Below are positions 1 through 40,008 of a DNA stretch of 64,000 bases, in pieces. Below the pieces are notes generated by a model. It was not told where the DNA came from and made no database searches. It saw nothing but the letters and a program-made list of their open reading frames with translations. This DNA comes from Lamellibrachia satsuma (Eukaryota > Annelida > Polychaeta > Sabellida > Siboglinidae), in assembly GCA_033239005.1 (NCBI GenBank), contig BSQZ01000037.1:2577001-2641000 (forward strand), given 5' to 3'. The position numbers were made by a program, and so were the translations under genes. The number at the start of each line of letters is the position of its first letter. Positions within the stretch are counted from its first letter, which is position 1.

Positions 1-184
1 ATAATATTTATTCCAAATATATATATTTTTTTATTAGACGAAAATATATCTTCTTCTCCGAGTAATGGTCTCATCTCTACACCCTCCAAAAACTATGATT
101 TAAACAATGGATAAAAATATGGATGGATTCTAAATAACAAATGCATGTCAAATTATTATAAAGCAAATACTGAAATTTTCCTAC

Positions 185-28091
<27,907 letters not shown>

Positions 28092-28330
28092 TGTGTTGTC
28101 AATGTAAACGTTGCACTTCTATTAAACCTGCGTTCGACGCCGTTGTCGACTGCGCTACCTCGACACCCCGTCCTATCAAGTAACGGCGCTGTGCATGTAG
28201 TTGACCCCGCCGCACAGCCTCCAACCAGCGAGTAAATATTCACTGACGTCACATACTTGAATTTTGACGTTTTGCCCAGCACTCGGCTCACATTGACCAC
28301 ACGTTTGCGCGGCGCAGCCCGGGCCGATTG
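28092..28330 (-). promoter_or_regulatory. Probable XDH 5' UTR and promoter (CpG-rich)
   Basis: Directly upstream of the XDH start codon. CpG dinucleotides are dense here (runs such as GCGCGGCGCAGC) in otherwise AT-rich DNA. I see no convincing TATA box or initiator, so the transcription start is not placed. The call rests on position and base composition only. Confidence 0.35.
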
Positions 28331-28606
28331 TACAATATTTATAATGTTTCAGCAGTCGGTATGGGGTGAAACGTAAACCCGGTATGTCTATAAATAAGGT
28401 TATGTGTAGATCAGTGGGTAAGGGAAGGGTGGGCATGTTGATCTGCACCACTAGCTCCTTAGCTTAGGCTGAGCCTTAGGTATACTGTTTCGTAACTATT
28501 GTAATGAACTGTTTATGCCAGAGGCAGAAGGGTAACCTCTCGCCCTGTTAATATGTATATTTTGTAGTTTACAACTACCAATTATCAAACTTCGACTTCG
28601 TTTTGT

Positions 28607-28690
28607 GACGACCCTTCTAAGACCCGGATGTAAGGATCGAGGCGCGGGCACATGTAAAGCCGTGATACCCAATAAAGCAGTAAATGTACG
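28607..28690 (+). mobile_element. 3' end fragment of a LINE (same family as 54150-55335)
   Basis: Shares ACGACCCTT, AAGACCCGGATGTAAGGA, GATACCCAATAAAG with 55,258-55,325. It is only the 3' tail with its AATAAA signal. Confidence 0.75.
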
Positions 28691-28711
28691 CATTCATTGT
28701 GTACGAAATTG

Positions 28712-28883
28712 ACCATAGACATGTAAGTACCTATGTTAAATTATATTCGTAGAATTATGATGTACTGGTACACAAAGTACACAAATCAAACTATGTTTGT
28801 ACGCTGGTTCAGGATTTTATCTGAGGGATTTCAAGTCTATAATGGTGTCATGCAAGGGAGCATACTCTCACCGTACCTGTTTA

Positions 28884-28886
<3 letters not shown>
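28712..28886 (+). mobile_element. LINE reverse-transcriptase fragment
   Basis: Encodes RIMMYWYTK and FVRWFRILSEGFQVYNG, then a degraded GSILSPYLFNV. It matches 50,060-50,185 and 54,240-54,345. The sequence runs into a microsatellite and is interrupted by the piggyBac element; the RT continues at 31,643. Confidence 0.8.
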
Positions 28887-28929
<43 letters not shown>

Positions 28930-28993
28930 GCGTGTGCGTGTGCGTGTGCGTGTGCGTGTGCGTGTGCGTGCGCGTGCGCGTGCGCGTGCGTGC

Positions 28994-29071
<78 letters not shown>
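28887..29071. repeat. Compound microsatellite (TG)n-(TGCG)n-(TA)n
   Basis: About 185 bp. Open frames across it on both strands are artefacts of the repeat. Confidence 0.97.
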
Positions 29072-29073
<2 letters not shown>

Positions 29074-31642
29074 TCTTGGAACCCCAGCAATAAAAAAGTT
29101 TCAGAAATGGTTCAAATTTTGAACATATGTTACTTGATTAGCTATAATATGGAAAGTAATTTTTATTTATTTTTCTCTCGTGATTGGTCAGTTATGGAGT
29201 GTCCCCATACGGGGACATCGGGTCTCGGCCATTAAAAACACAAGTATAACAGTCAACTGAAAAGTGCTTTAATAACACACTAAAATGCCTTGCTGCAGCC
29301 CATTTGACGTTGTTTACATAAACAAGACTCCGTGCCTCGATGTAGCTTGCTTCAGTCTAGTTCACTTTGAGTGAAAGTCACGGAAGCAGTTTCTTGCAGA
29401 TGTCAGGCAGAGAAAAACATTGCATTTGTCGCATTTGATTCGAGTCTTGCCCTTGCAATTCTCGAGTCTGCATCGAGCAGAATTCTTTAAGTCGTACGCG
29501 ACTGCCAGGTGCTTAGCTGCCTGAACGCGGGATGCAAGATCGGGCAGAGCTGATACACGTCGTCGTTGCCCTGTTCAGCCTCTGATGAAGTGTCACTGTC
29601 ACACGATGATTCTGGTTCAGCATTCATGAGGGCAAGAGCAACTGTGCTTCGAAAATCGTAAAGCTGCATCGTTGACTGTGAATCGATGCGATGCTCGATC
29701 CAGCAGTTGCTCAGTACCATGTCGATGAAATGTGAAATGACACGGAGATTCCACCTTTAGTGCGAGCTTCCATGCGGTGGTATGATATCATACGATCACA
29801 CAGATCAACTCCACCCATGTTCTTATTATACTGGGTGATGACGTTCGGACGACGGACCTGAACATGTGCCCTGTCCTTCTTGGACCATCGACGACAGTCG
29901 TCTTCGGGCTCTACGCCATAGATTGATGACGCCATCAGGATCGATTTATTGTCAAACCATTTGACCAAGGATACAGCTGAGTTACCGCTGACATACTGCT
30001 CGTATGTTCCCCGTCCTTTCTTTGACATTGCCACGTCAGCTGTGAAAGGCACGGGCAGCTTTCGTTTTGTGATTGTTCCTGTCATATATATCTGTTTCTC
30101 TAAAAGGTGACAAATTAGCGGTAGTGTGGTAAAAAATCTGTCACAGAACAGGTGATGTCCGTTGGTCAGCGTCTCTGTGAGACGCAGCACTGCACCTGTT
30201 CCCTGGCCTGCCTTCTTACCGTCCAGCTCATACTGATCAAATGTTCCTGCCCCTGGTATAGCTCAAAGTCCAACACCAAGCCAGAAGCCCCAGCCAGAAC
30301 AAAGTTCTTCAGCCCAGTTGGACTCGGCTTCCGCGGCACATACTGGCGAGAAGGACAGCGGCCAGTAAACGAGATCATTTGTTCATCAATTGAAACGTTG
30401 GTTTCTCGAGGCAGTCCAACACACACTCGCTGTATGCGGTCTACAAATGGGCGCACCTTCCACAACCGGTCAGCAGCCATCTGTTCGTTGGTAACATCCA
30501 AATTGTCGACAACCGTAAAGTGATTTCGCAGTTTTGAGTAGCGATCTCGAGGCATGCAGTTGGCGATTACTGGTATGCGGGTTGCTCGCTGCCAGTATGA
30601 TCTAATACGTTTCATGCTGAGGCATCCCATCATGATGGACATGCCGATGAACTGTTTCATCTCTGTCGACGATGTCTGAATGTTCCTTCCTGTGGCCTGC
30701 ATGTAGTGACGACCAGTCATGTCCGACATCTCCGCATATGTGGCATCATTCAGGTACATACCGAAATAATCAGCTGGTGACCACGCCTGACGATCTCCTG
30801 AGTAGTCGTGTCGCAGAGGTGCGGGAACAACTGCTGGGTCAAACGTTGCCGTCTTCCTCCAGATGGTTCTTCTGCTTGAGGTGTTGGCACCACAGCTTCC
30901 TCGTCAGATGGAGCATAATCGCTGTATAGGACAGTATCATCATCGCTGCTGTCAAGGTTGCTATCATAGCCGTCACGTTCCATCTCAGCAAGGTTGGTTT
31001 CATCGTCAGACAAATCTATATCTGAATTGTCCATCAGCTCGAGAATGTCTTCCGCAGTCAAACGGTGATGACATGATCTTTCTGAAATAGAAGAAGGATA
31101 CATAATAAGTATACTTATTACAAGTAGTGACAGATACTCACTAACAATCATACATATAGCCTAGGGGTAGTACAATGTTTATTATACCTAAGTGTTACGA
31201 AAATGCTCTTATTATCGCTCACCCTTTGCTGCACCACATTTGAGTGATTCAGACCCAGTGTCCACGTAGAGGGACATATACATTACAAGGTCGTTCATTC
31301 AGTTAATTTAAGCAATCAGCTAATTCTGGTTACATTAATTTGAACACAAGCATGATATGGTAAATGTAGTAGATCAACAATTTAATTAAATAAATATAAA
31401 TTAGATTGTTGAGGCAACATACCTTGTCGGGGTACACGTGCTCTGCTTGAACTGGAGTCGGCCATTTTGGAGTAGGTCATATAAATAGATATCATTTTCC
31501 AATTGCATAAGCAGTCACCAGGAGGCAGCACGTGTGTGTCCCTTCACAGGGACAACAGGTTTTAAAACTTAGAAGTAAATATTTACAAAGATAACAATTT
31601 TAAACTGCAAGTCCCCGTACGGGGACATGTGGAGCCAGGAGG
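29072..31642 (-). mobile_element. piggyBac-family DNA transposon, inactive
   Basis: Ends are a short imperfect inverted repeat, TATATCCTC[T/C]TGG, set in TA-rich flanks. Because of the (TA)n the TSD cannot be read; the canonical TTAA is not present at either end. Subterminal hairpins flank the gene: GTCCCCATACGGGGAC at 29201-29216 and the perfect palindrome GTCCCCGTACGGGGAC at 31611-31626, with a third related one near 31,537-31,554. It is inserted into a LINE RT fragment, whose two halves lie at 28,712-28,886 and 31,643-31,731. Confidence 0.85.
29362..31465 (-). pseudogene. piggyBac transposase, frameshifted
   Basis: DDE transposase for cut-and-paste. A small first exon (31423-31465, MADSSSSRARVPRQ) splices by GTATGT/TTTCAG to 31081, where an acidic N-terminus follows (DNSDIDLSDDE). 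All three catalytic Asp motifs are visible: VSIDEQMISFTGR (about 30,400), FCDRFFTT (about 30,140) and NMGGVDLCDRM (about 29,805). The C-terminal cysteine-rich zinc domain reads RCRLENCKGKTRIKCDKCNV and ends at the stop at 29362. Frame is lost near 30,780, 30,240, 29,745 and about 29,520, so it cannot make a full protein. The spliced N-terminus suggests that the source copy was expressed as a spliced gene. Confidence 0.9.
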
Positions 31643-31731
31643 ATATATATATTGATGATTAAAATGCTGCACTAACAAAATCGAAAGTGTCGCACTGGCT
31701 GTTGTATTGATGACACGAATATAAATCATGT
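31643..31731 (+). mobile_element. LINE RT fragment (continuation after piggyBac)
   Basis: Matches 50,181-50,268 (YIDD...GCCIDDM...NIN region). It is cut at 31731 by the LTR of the element described next. Confidence 0.75.
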
Positions 31732-32122
31732 TGTAATGTTCGACCCCCGTCTCGTTGGGCGCGTGCGCGAGGGTCGTTTTTTACAAAGTTCGCTGTTAGC
31801 TCGCCATGTGTACGGTGTGTATGGCTGTACAACATCTCGCCAAACTTTCCCGGCCCGCTTATGGGTCAGGAAAGGGTGAGATCTTGAGGAACCGGTTGAC
31901 AACTCATCAATAAACTTCTAGGCACGGGGAAGAGCGTAAAATTTCGACCCACGCCTGTAGCTTGGTTCGGACAAAATACGCATTACTCACAATTGAACTT
32001 CTGACCCCAACACTATGCTACATGTTTACATAAACATCCTGAATTTTCTGAATAACAAAATGATTATATCTATATTAACCGCGTAACGAAGGCAATGACT
32101 TTACAATGCTACGACACTCCTT
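31732..32122 (-). repeat. Left LTR, outer portion (3' LTR of minus-strand element)
   Basis: About 95% similar by eye to 49147-49221 plus 49699-50016. It lacks the 477-bp segment 49222-49698 found in the right LTR. It continues after E2 at 46287-46318. Confidence 0.85.
32117..32122. repeat. 6-bp target-site duplication of E2, left
   Basis: CTCCTT. The uninterrupted LTR at about 50,008-50,013 has this word once, in the same context (ACGACA before, GTCAAAA after). Confidence 0.95.
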
Positions 32123-33172
32123 AGTAGTTAGCAGAGGTTTTTGGGACCTCCTTATCAGGTCGATCTAAGATCAAAGGAAGATCAAAGGAAAGACCCCTAA
32201 TATCGCGCAGAGTGCGCGCAGCCAATGAGAGAGCAGTAGAGCGCCCCCTGGCGATCGTAGCGGAGCGGAGTGCATGATGGGTAAGGTAAACGCCCCCTAG
32301 GGACTGGAGGAGGAACGAATATTGACCAGTAGTCATCGATGGTGGACATAGGAAAAAAGAAAATACACGTAATACACCCACCCACCACCCACCCACCCAC
32401 CCACCCACGTAGACACGTGACCGTGTGACCTGAACCTTGACCCGACGGAGTGACCAGTCCGAGTGGTTAGCTAATGTCGACTGGACATCCGAACGACTGG
32501 AGTTAAGTGTAAGCCGAGGCGTTTATCCAGCTGTGAGCCGTAGCGCGAGATCAAAGGACGCTAATCGGTACAATGTAGCAAGGGAGCCGAGCTAATCGGC
32601 GATAAACAGCAACTATGTGGCAGAGACGTCATTGATGTGTGTTATAGCGGGTTATATGGAGTGAACAAAAGACGTAATAAAAGTAAAACCGATAAACATA
32701 AGGGGAATATGTAATAGTTATTAATTAGCCGACATGCATGGCTATAAAATAACCGCTGGACGACGGAAATCGGACCGTTGGTTAAATAAAATGTAGCAGG
32801 ACGAAAATGGACTATGTGTAAAATATAATATGACATTAAATAAAATGTAGCAGGACGAAAATGGACTATGTGTAAATATAATATGCCAACAAAACGCAAT
32901 ACAAGACGGGAATATAAGGTGATGCAAACTTTAATACATGAAAAAGCACAATGACGGTATTGGTTATAACGTTATTAAAATGATCGTTTGTAGAAGTGTT
33001 CATGTATTCATTCGGGATGACAGATGGTGTTGAAGGCCGGCAAGAGCGATTGCCGAACGGAACGAGCAGTCATCCGACGAGCCAACGCAATTCGTAGCGA
33101 CACCGATCGACGCCGACGGAAGAGGGAAGGATAATGTATGGGGCCTCTGTGAAGGCGACGGAGACACAATAT
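32123..33172. repeat. E2 left arm: outer unique domain
   Basis: Mirror at 45230-46280. Contains (ACCC)n at 32,376-32,406, a direct duplication at about 32,780-32,880 (ATGTAGCAGGACGAAAATGG), and an open minus frame with no recognised domain (33000-33239, 79 codons; twin 45152-45391). Confidence 0.9.
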
Positions 33173-34997
33173 CGTCCACAAACGTTAGACAGAGGACTCT
33201 AAAGTCTCTTGCCATACGCATATTTGCGTTATATGTCAATATTGTTAAATAGTGCTCTTACACTTTACCCATAACTCCTACAGTTTACCCATAATTCCTA
33301 CAATTTACCCATAATTCTCCTATTGAATAAGAGTACAAGGACATTTTATTAAATATGTGAAAATAATGACACAATATCGTCCACAAACGTTAGACAGAGG
33401 ACTCTAAAGTCTCTTGCCATACGCATATATTCGTTATATGTCAATATTGTTAAATAGTGCTCTTACACGTTACCCATAACTCCTACAGTTTACCCATAAT
33501 TCCTACAATTTACCCATAATTCCTACAATTTACCCATAATTCCTACAATTTACCCATAAGTCTCCTATTGAATAAGAGTACAAGGACATTTTATTAAATA
33601 TGTGAAAATAATGACACAATATCGGCCACAAACGTTAGACAGAGGACTCTAAAGTCTCTTGCCATACGCATATTTTCGTTATATGTCAATATTGTTAAAT
33701 AGTGCACTCTTACACTTTACCCATAACTCCTACAGTTTACCCATAATTCCTACAATTTACCCATAAGTCTCCTATTGAATAAGAGTACAAGGACATTTTA
33801 TTAAATATGGGAAAATAATGACACAATATCGGCCACAAACGTTAGACAGAGGACTCTAAAGTCTCTTGCCATACGCATATTTTCGTTATATGTCAATATT
33901 GTTAAATAGTGCACTCTTACACTTTACCCATAACTCCTACAGTTTACCCATAATTCCTACAATTTACCCATAATTCTCCTATTGAATAAGAGTACAAGGA
34001 CAGTTTATTAAATATGTGAAAATAATGACACAATATCGTCCACAAACGTTAGACAGAGGACTCTTAAAGTCTCTTGCCATACGCATATTTGCGTTATATG
34101 TCAATAGTTGTTACTTTACCCATAACTGCGCTCTTACACTTTACCCATAATTCCTACTCCTACATAATTCCTTACCCATAAGTCTCCAATTGAATAAGAG
34201 TACAAGGACATTTTATTAAATATTTGACACAATATCGGCCACAAACGTTAGACAGAGGACTCTAAAGTCTCTGCCAATTTACGCATATTTTCGTTATATG
34301 TCAAATTGTTTGCACTTACATTTACCCATAACTCCTAAGTTTACCCATCAATTTACCCATAATCCCATGGAATAAGAGTACAAGAACATTTTATTAAATA
34401 TGTGAAAATAATGACACAATATCGTCCACAAACGTTAGACAGAGGACTCTAAAGTCTCTTGCCATACGCATATTTTCGTTATATGTCAATATTGTTAAAT
34501 AGTGCACTCTTACACTTTACCCATAACTCCTACAGTTTACCCATAATTCCTACAATTTACCCATAAGTCTCCTATTGAATAAGAGTACAAGGACATTTTA
34601 TTAAATATGTGAAAATAATGACACAATATCGGCCACAAACGTTAGACAGAGGACTCTAAAGTCTCTTGCCATACGCATATTTTCGTTATATGTCAATATT
34701 GTTAAATAGTGCACTCTTACACTTTACCCATAACTCCTACAGTTTACCCATAATTCCTACAATTTACCCATAATTCTCCTATTGAATAAGAGTACAAGGA
34801 CATTTTATTAAATATGTGAAAATAATGACACAATATCGTCCACAAACGTTAGACAGAGGACTCTAAAGTCTCTTGCCATACGCATATTATCGTTATATGT
34901 CAATATTGTTAAATAGTGCGCTCTTACACTTTACCCATAACTCCTACAGTGTACCCATAATTCCTACAATTTACCCATAATTCCTACAATTTACCCA
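33173..34997. repeat. E2 left arm: 207-bp tandem array, 9 units
   Basis: Units start at about 33173, 33369, 33614, 33821, 34028, 34227, 34414, 34621 and 34828 with ACACAATATCG[T/G]CCACAAA. Length varies with the number of TTTACCCATAATTCCTACAA subrepeats. Units around 34,100-34,380 are unusually scrambled. The right arm has only 7 units. Confidence 0.95.
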
Positions 34998-35065
34998 ACA
35001 CACATATGTAGTGAAGTGTGTTTGTTCGTTCACCTAGCTATAAAAAGAACGGGACTTTAGTTTCA

Positions 35066-38000
35066 ATAGTCACTGTACCCACAGTACAGAGCTGGAATAC
35101 TTAGTTGATGTACCCACAATACACAGCTACAGTACATAGTCACTGTACCAACATAACACATCTAGAATGCATAGTCACTGTATCCTGAGTAAACAGCTAA
35201 AGTTCATAGTCAATGTACCCACAGAACACAGCTAGAATGCCTAGTCACAGTACCCACAGTACACAGCTAGAATACATAATAACTGTACCCACAGTACACA
35301 GCTAGAATACATATTCATTGTACAAACAGCACACGGTTAGAATACATAGTCACTGTACCCACTGTACACATCTAGAATACATAATCACAGTAACCACAGT
35401 ACACGGCTAGAAAACATAATCAATGTAACCACATTACACGGCTGGAACACATAATCACAGTAAATGCATAGTCACTGTACCCACAGTACACAACTAAAAT
35501 ACATAGTCACTTAACCCACAGCACACAGCTAGAATGTATAATCACTGGACACACAGTACACAACTAGAATACATAGTCAATGTATGCACAGTGCACAGCT
35601 ACAGTACATAGACCTGTACCCACAGTACATGGCTACAATACATAGTCACTGTACCCACATTACTCAGCTAGCGTACATAGTCACTGTACCCGCAGTGCAC
35701 ATCTAGAATATAAAGTCACTGTACCCACAGTACAAATATATAATACATAGTTACTGTACCCACAGTACACAGCTACAGTTCATAGTCATTCTACCCACAG
35801 TACACACCTAGAATACATAGGCACTGTACCCATAGTATACAGCTACAATTTATATTCACTGTACCCACAGTACACAACTAAAAGACATAGTCACTTAACC
35901 CACAGTACACAGCTAGAATGTATAATCGCTGTACACGCAGTACACAGCTAGAATACATTGTCAATGTATGCACAGTGCACAGCTACAGTACATAGTCCTG
36001 TACCCACAGTACATGGCTACAATACATAGTCACTGTACCCACAGTACACAGCTACAATACATAGTCACTGTACCCACAGTACACATCTAGAATACATAGT
36101 GAATGTATCCAGAGTACACAGCTAATGCACATAGTCACTGTACCCACAGTACACAACTACAATACATAGTCACTGTACATACATTACACAGCTAGAATAC
36201 ATAGTCACTGTAACCAGAGTATATAGCTATAATACTTAGTCACTGTACACACAGAACACAGCTATAGAACATATTCACTGTACCCACAGTACACAGCTAG
36301 AATACATGATCACTGTACCCAGAGTACACAGCTAGAATACATAGTCACTGTACCCACAATATACAGCTACAACTCATAGTCACTGTACCCACAGTACACA
36401 AATAAAATACATAGTAACTCAACCCACAGTACAAAGCTAGAATATATAATAACCGTACCCACAGTAAACATCTAGAATACATAGCCACTGTACCCACCGT
36501 ACACATGTAGAATACAAAGTCACTGTACCCACAGTACACAACTACAATTCATAGTAACTGTACCCACATTACTCAGCTAGCTTACATAGTCACTGTACCC
36601 ACAGTGCACAGCTAGAATATAAAGTCACTGTACCACAGTACACAGCTAGAATACATAGTGACAGTAACCACAGTACACAGCTACAGTATATAGTCACTGT
36701 ACCCACAGTACACAGCTAGAATACATAATCACTGTATCCAGAGTACACAGCTAAAATACATAGTCACTGTACCCAGAGTACACAACTAGAATACATAGTC
36801 AGTGTACCCACAGTACACAGCTAGATTACATAGTCACTTTACCCACAGTACACAGCTACAGTACATAGTCACTGTACACACAGTACACAGCTAGAATACA
36901 TAGTCACTGTATCCAGAGTACACTGCTAAATTACATAGTTACTGTACCCACAGTACACATCTAAAATACATATTTACTGTACCCAGAGTACACAACTAGA
37001 ATACATAATCACTGTTCCCACAGAACACAGCTAGAATTCATTGTCACTATACCCACAGTACACGGCTAGAATACATAGTCACTTTACCCACAGTGTACAG
37101 CTAGAAAACAAAGTAACTGTACCCACAATATACAGCTAGAATATATAGTTGTTGTACCCAGAGTACTCAGCTACAGTACATAGTAACTATACCCACAGTA
37201 CACAGCTAGCAAACATAGTCACTATATCCAGAGTACACAGCTAAAGTACATTGTTACTGTACCCACAGTACACAGCTACAGAACATTGTTGCTGAACCCA
37301 TAGTACACAGCTAGAATGCATAGTTACTGTACCACAGTACACCGCTACAGTACATAGACACTTTCCCCACAGTACACAGCTAGAACACATAGTCACTGTA
37401 TCCAGAGTACACAGCTAAAGTACATTGTTACTGTACCCACAGTACACAGCTACATAACATTGTTGCTGAACCCATAGTACACAGCTAGAATGCATAGTTA
37501 CTGTACCACAGTACACCGATACAGTACATAGACACTTTACCCACAGTACACAGCTAGAACACATAGTCACTGTATCCAGAGTACACAGCTAAAGTACATT
37601 GTTACTGTACCCACAGTACACAGCTACAGAACATTGTTGCTGAACCCATAGTACACAGCTAGAATGCATAGTTACTGTACCACAGTACACCGCTACAGTA
37701 CATAGACACTTTACCCACAGTACACAGCTAGAACACATAGTCACTGTATCCAGAGTACACAGCTAAAGTACATTGGTACTGTACCCACAGTACACAGCTA
37801 CAGAACATTGTTGCTGAACCCATAGTACACAGCTAGAATGCATAGTTATTGTACCACAGTACACCGCTACAGTACATAGACACTTTCCCCACAGTACACA
37901 GCTAGAACACATAGTCACTGTATCCAGAGTGCACAGCTGTAATACATAGTTACTATACCCACTGTACACAGGACACAGCTAAAATTCATATTCACTGTAT

Positions 38001-38805
38001 CCATAGTACACAGCTAGATTGCATATTCACTGTACCCACAGTACACAGCTAGAATATGTAGTCACTATACCCACAGTACACAACTAGAATACATAGTCAC
38101 GGTACCCACAGTACACATTTAGAATAAATAATCACAGCAACCATAGTACACGGCTAGAAGACATAATCAATGTAACCACAGTACAGGGCTAGAATACATT
38201 GTCACTGGACCCAGAGTAAACAGCTACAGTATATAGTCACTGTACCCACAGTGCATAGCTAGAATACATAGTTACTGTACCCACAGTACACGTTTAAAGT
38301 CACTGTATCCCCAGTACACATCTAGACTACATAGTCACTGTATCCAGAGTACACAGCTAAATTACATAGTCACTGTACCCACATTACACAGCTATAATAC
38401 TTAGTCACTGTACACAAAGTACACAGCTATAATAAATATTCACTGTACCCAAAGTACACAGCTAGAATATATATATATATATATAGTCACCGTACACACA
38501 GTACACAGCTAGCATACATAGACATTGTACCCACAGTACACAGCTAGAATATATATAGTCACTATACCCAGAGTACACAACTAGAATACATATTCACTGT
38601 ACCCACAGTAAACAACTAGAATACATAATAATAATTATCACTGTACCCACATTAACCCACTACAATTCATGGTCACTGTACCCACAGTACTCAGCTAGCA
38701 TACATAGTCACTGTACCCACAGTGCACACCTAATATACAATGTTACTGTACCCACAGTACACAGTTAGAATACATAGTAACTGTTCCCACAGTACACAAA
38801 TAAAA
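35066..38805. repeat. E2 left arm: 35-bp tandem array
   Basis: About 105 copies of the E1-type monomer (CACTGTACCCACAGTACACA + GCTAGAATACATAGT). The part up to about 38733 belongs to the inverted arm; the rest lies in the centre. Confidence 0.96.
37217..37940. repeat. 174-bp higher-order repeat within the E2 left array
   Basis: Five-monomer blocks repeat at 37,219, 37,394, 37,568, 37,742 and 37,916 (period 174-175), each starting CACT[G/A]TATCCAGAGTACACAG and each with the same monomer variants (CACCGCTACAG, GTTGCTGAACCC). Confidence 0.93.
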
Positions 38806-39247
38806 TACAGCTATAATGCATTGTCACTACATCTCCAGTACACGATTAGAATACACAGTTACTGCTCACCCAGGACACAGCTCGAATACATGGTCGCTGC
38901 TGTATCTCCACCACACAGCTGTAAGATATAGTCACTACAACTCCAGTACACAAATAGAATACACAGTTACTGCTAGAATACATGACCAGTGCACCCTCAG
39001 TACACATCTAGAATATATAGTCAGTAAGTTGCTACGAACTCAATAATGGCGGTTGTGATGACGACACGACGATCTCAGCCGTCTTATATACCATGCTAGA
39101 AATAAGCCAGACAACTGACGTCAGCCTCGGAACAATACCACAGTAATCAGAAAACTGATAAACGCGGCAGGCAACTGTCAACTAACGACGCCGGGCATCC
39201 ATCACGGAAGGAAAAAGTGGGGTTACGCGTACGCAGACAGCGGTAGA

Positions 39248-39506
39248 ACATGCTGTATTACAGGCTGTCGTGCTGTATTACAGGCTGCCATGCTGTATAA
39301 CAGACTGCCATGCTGTATTACAGGCTGCCTTGCTGTATTGCAGGCTGTCTTGCTGTATAACAGGCTGCCATGCTGTATTACATGCTGCCATGCTGTATTA
39401 CAGGCTGCCATGCTGTATTACAGACTGCCGTGCTGTATTACAGGCTGTCGTGCTGTATTACAGGCTGTCTTGCTGTATTGCAGGCTGTCTTGCTGTATTA
39501 CAGGTG
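39248..39506. repeat. 20-bp tandem array, 13 units, in the E2 centre
   Basis: Units of ATGCTGTATTACAGGCTGCC with few changes. Each contains the near-perfect palindrome CTGTA-T-TACAG. Confidence 0.95.
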
Positions 39507-39667
39507 ATGGACGCAATGTGTAAAGAGCCAGGATGTGGCTGGAAGTAGGAGAAACAGAGGATAGTATGGTGGAGGCAATGTGTAAGGAGGAAGGGTGTGG
39601 CTTGAGGTAGGAAAGACAGAGGACAGTATGGTGGACGCAATGTGTCAGGAGTCAGGATCAACATTAC
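39491..39667. repeat. 177-bp direct duplication, copy A
   Basis: Copy B is 39805-39980, nearly identical; both run from TGCTGTATTACAGG to GGATCAACATTAC. The module GAGCCAGGATGTGGCTGGA is also present in the E1 arms. Confidence 0.92.
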
Positions 39668-39804
39668 ACAACTTCGCACAACTTCGCACAACTTCGCACA
39701 ACTTCACACAACTTTACCTTCTGATTACCACACCTCACCACCCCCACCATAGAGTAATGAGACGAGCATAGCCATCTGACCACCAGGGGGCGCAGAGGCT
39801 GCCC

Positions 39805-39980
39805 TGCTGTATTACAGGTGATGGACGCAATGTGTAAAGAGCCAGGATGTGGCTGGAGGTAGGAGAAACAGAGGATAGTATGGTGGAGGCAATGTGTAAG
39901 GAGGAAGGGTGTGGCTTGAGGTAGGAAAGACAGAGGACAGTATGGTGGACGCAATGTGTCAGGAGTCAGGATCAACATTA
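39805..39980. repeat. 177-bp direct duplication, copy B
   Basis: Second copy of 39491-39667. Confidence 0.92.
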
Positions 39981-40008
39981 CCCAACTTCACACAACTTCT
40001 GACACATT

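Larger units (their letters stand above)
38806..40008. other. E2 centre (unpaired, mosaic)
   Basis: Holds E1-type second-array units (38,806-39,025), a unique stretch (39,026-39,245), a 20-bp array (39,248-39,506), a duplicated 177-bp segment, a 10-bp ACTTCGCACA array (39,667-39,715), and a block at 39,716-39,790 shared with the E1 arm near 18,165-18,235. No coding frame is credible. Confidence 0.85.

Noticed and set aside
28733..29235. Several open frames on both strands (CVCVCV, HAHAHA, IYIYIY)
   Set aside because: They are translations of TG, TGCG and TA microsatellites. The same applies to 1405-1587 and 59459-59686.
33173..34997. The 207-bp array as a centromeric satellite
   Set aside because: It is confined to the arms of E2 and mirrored, so it belongs to the element; only seven to nine units are present.
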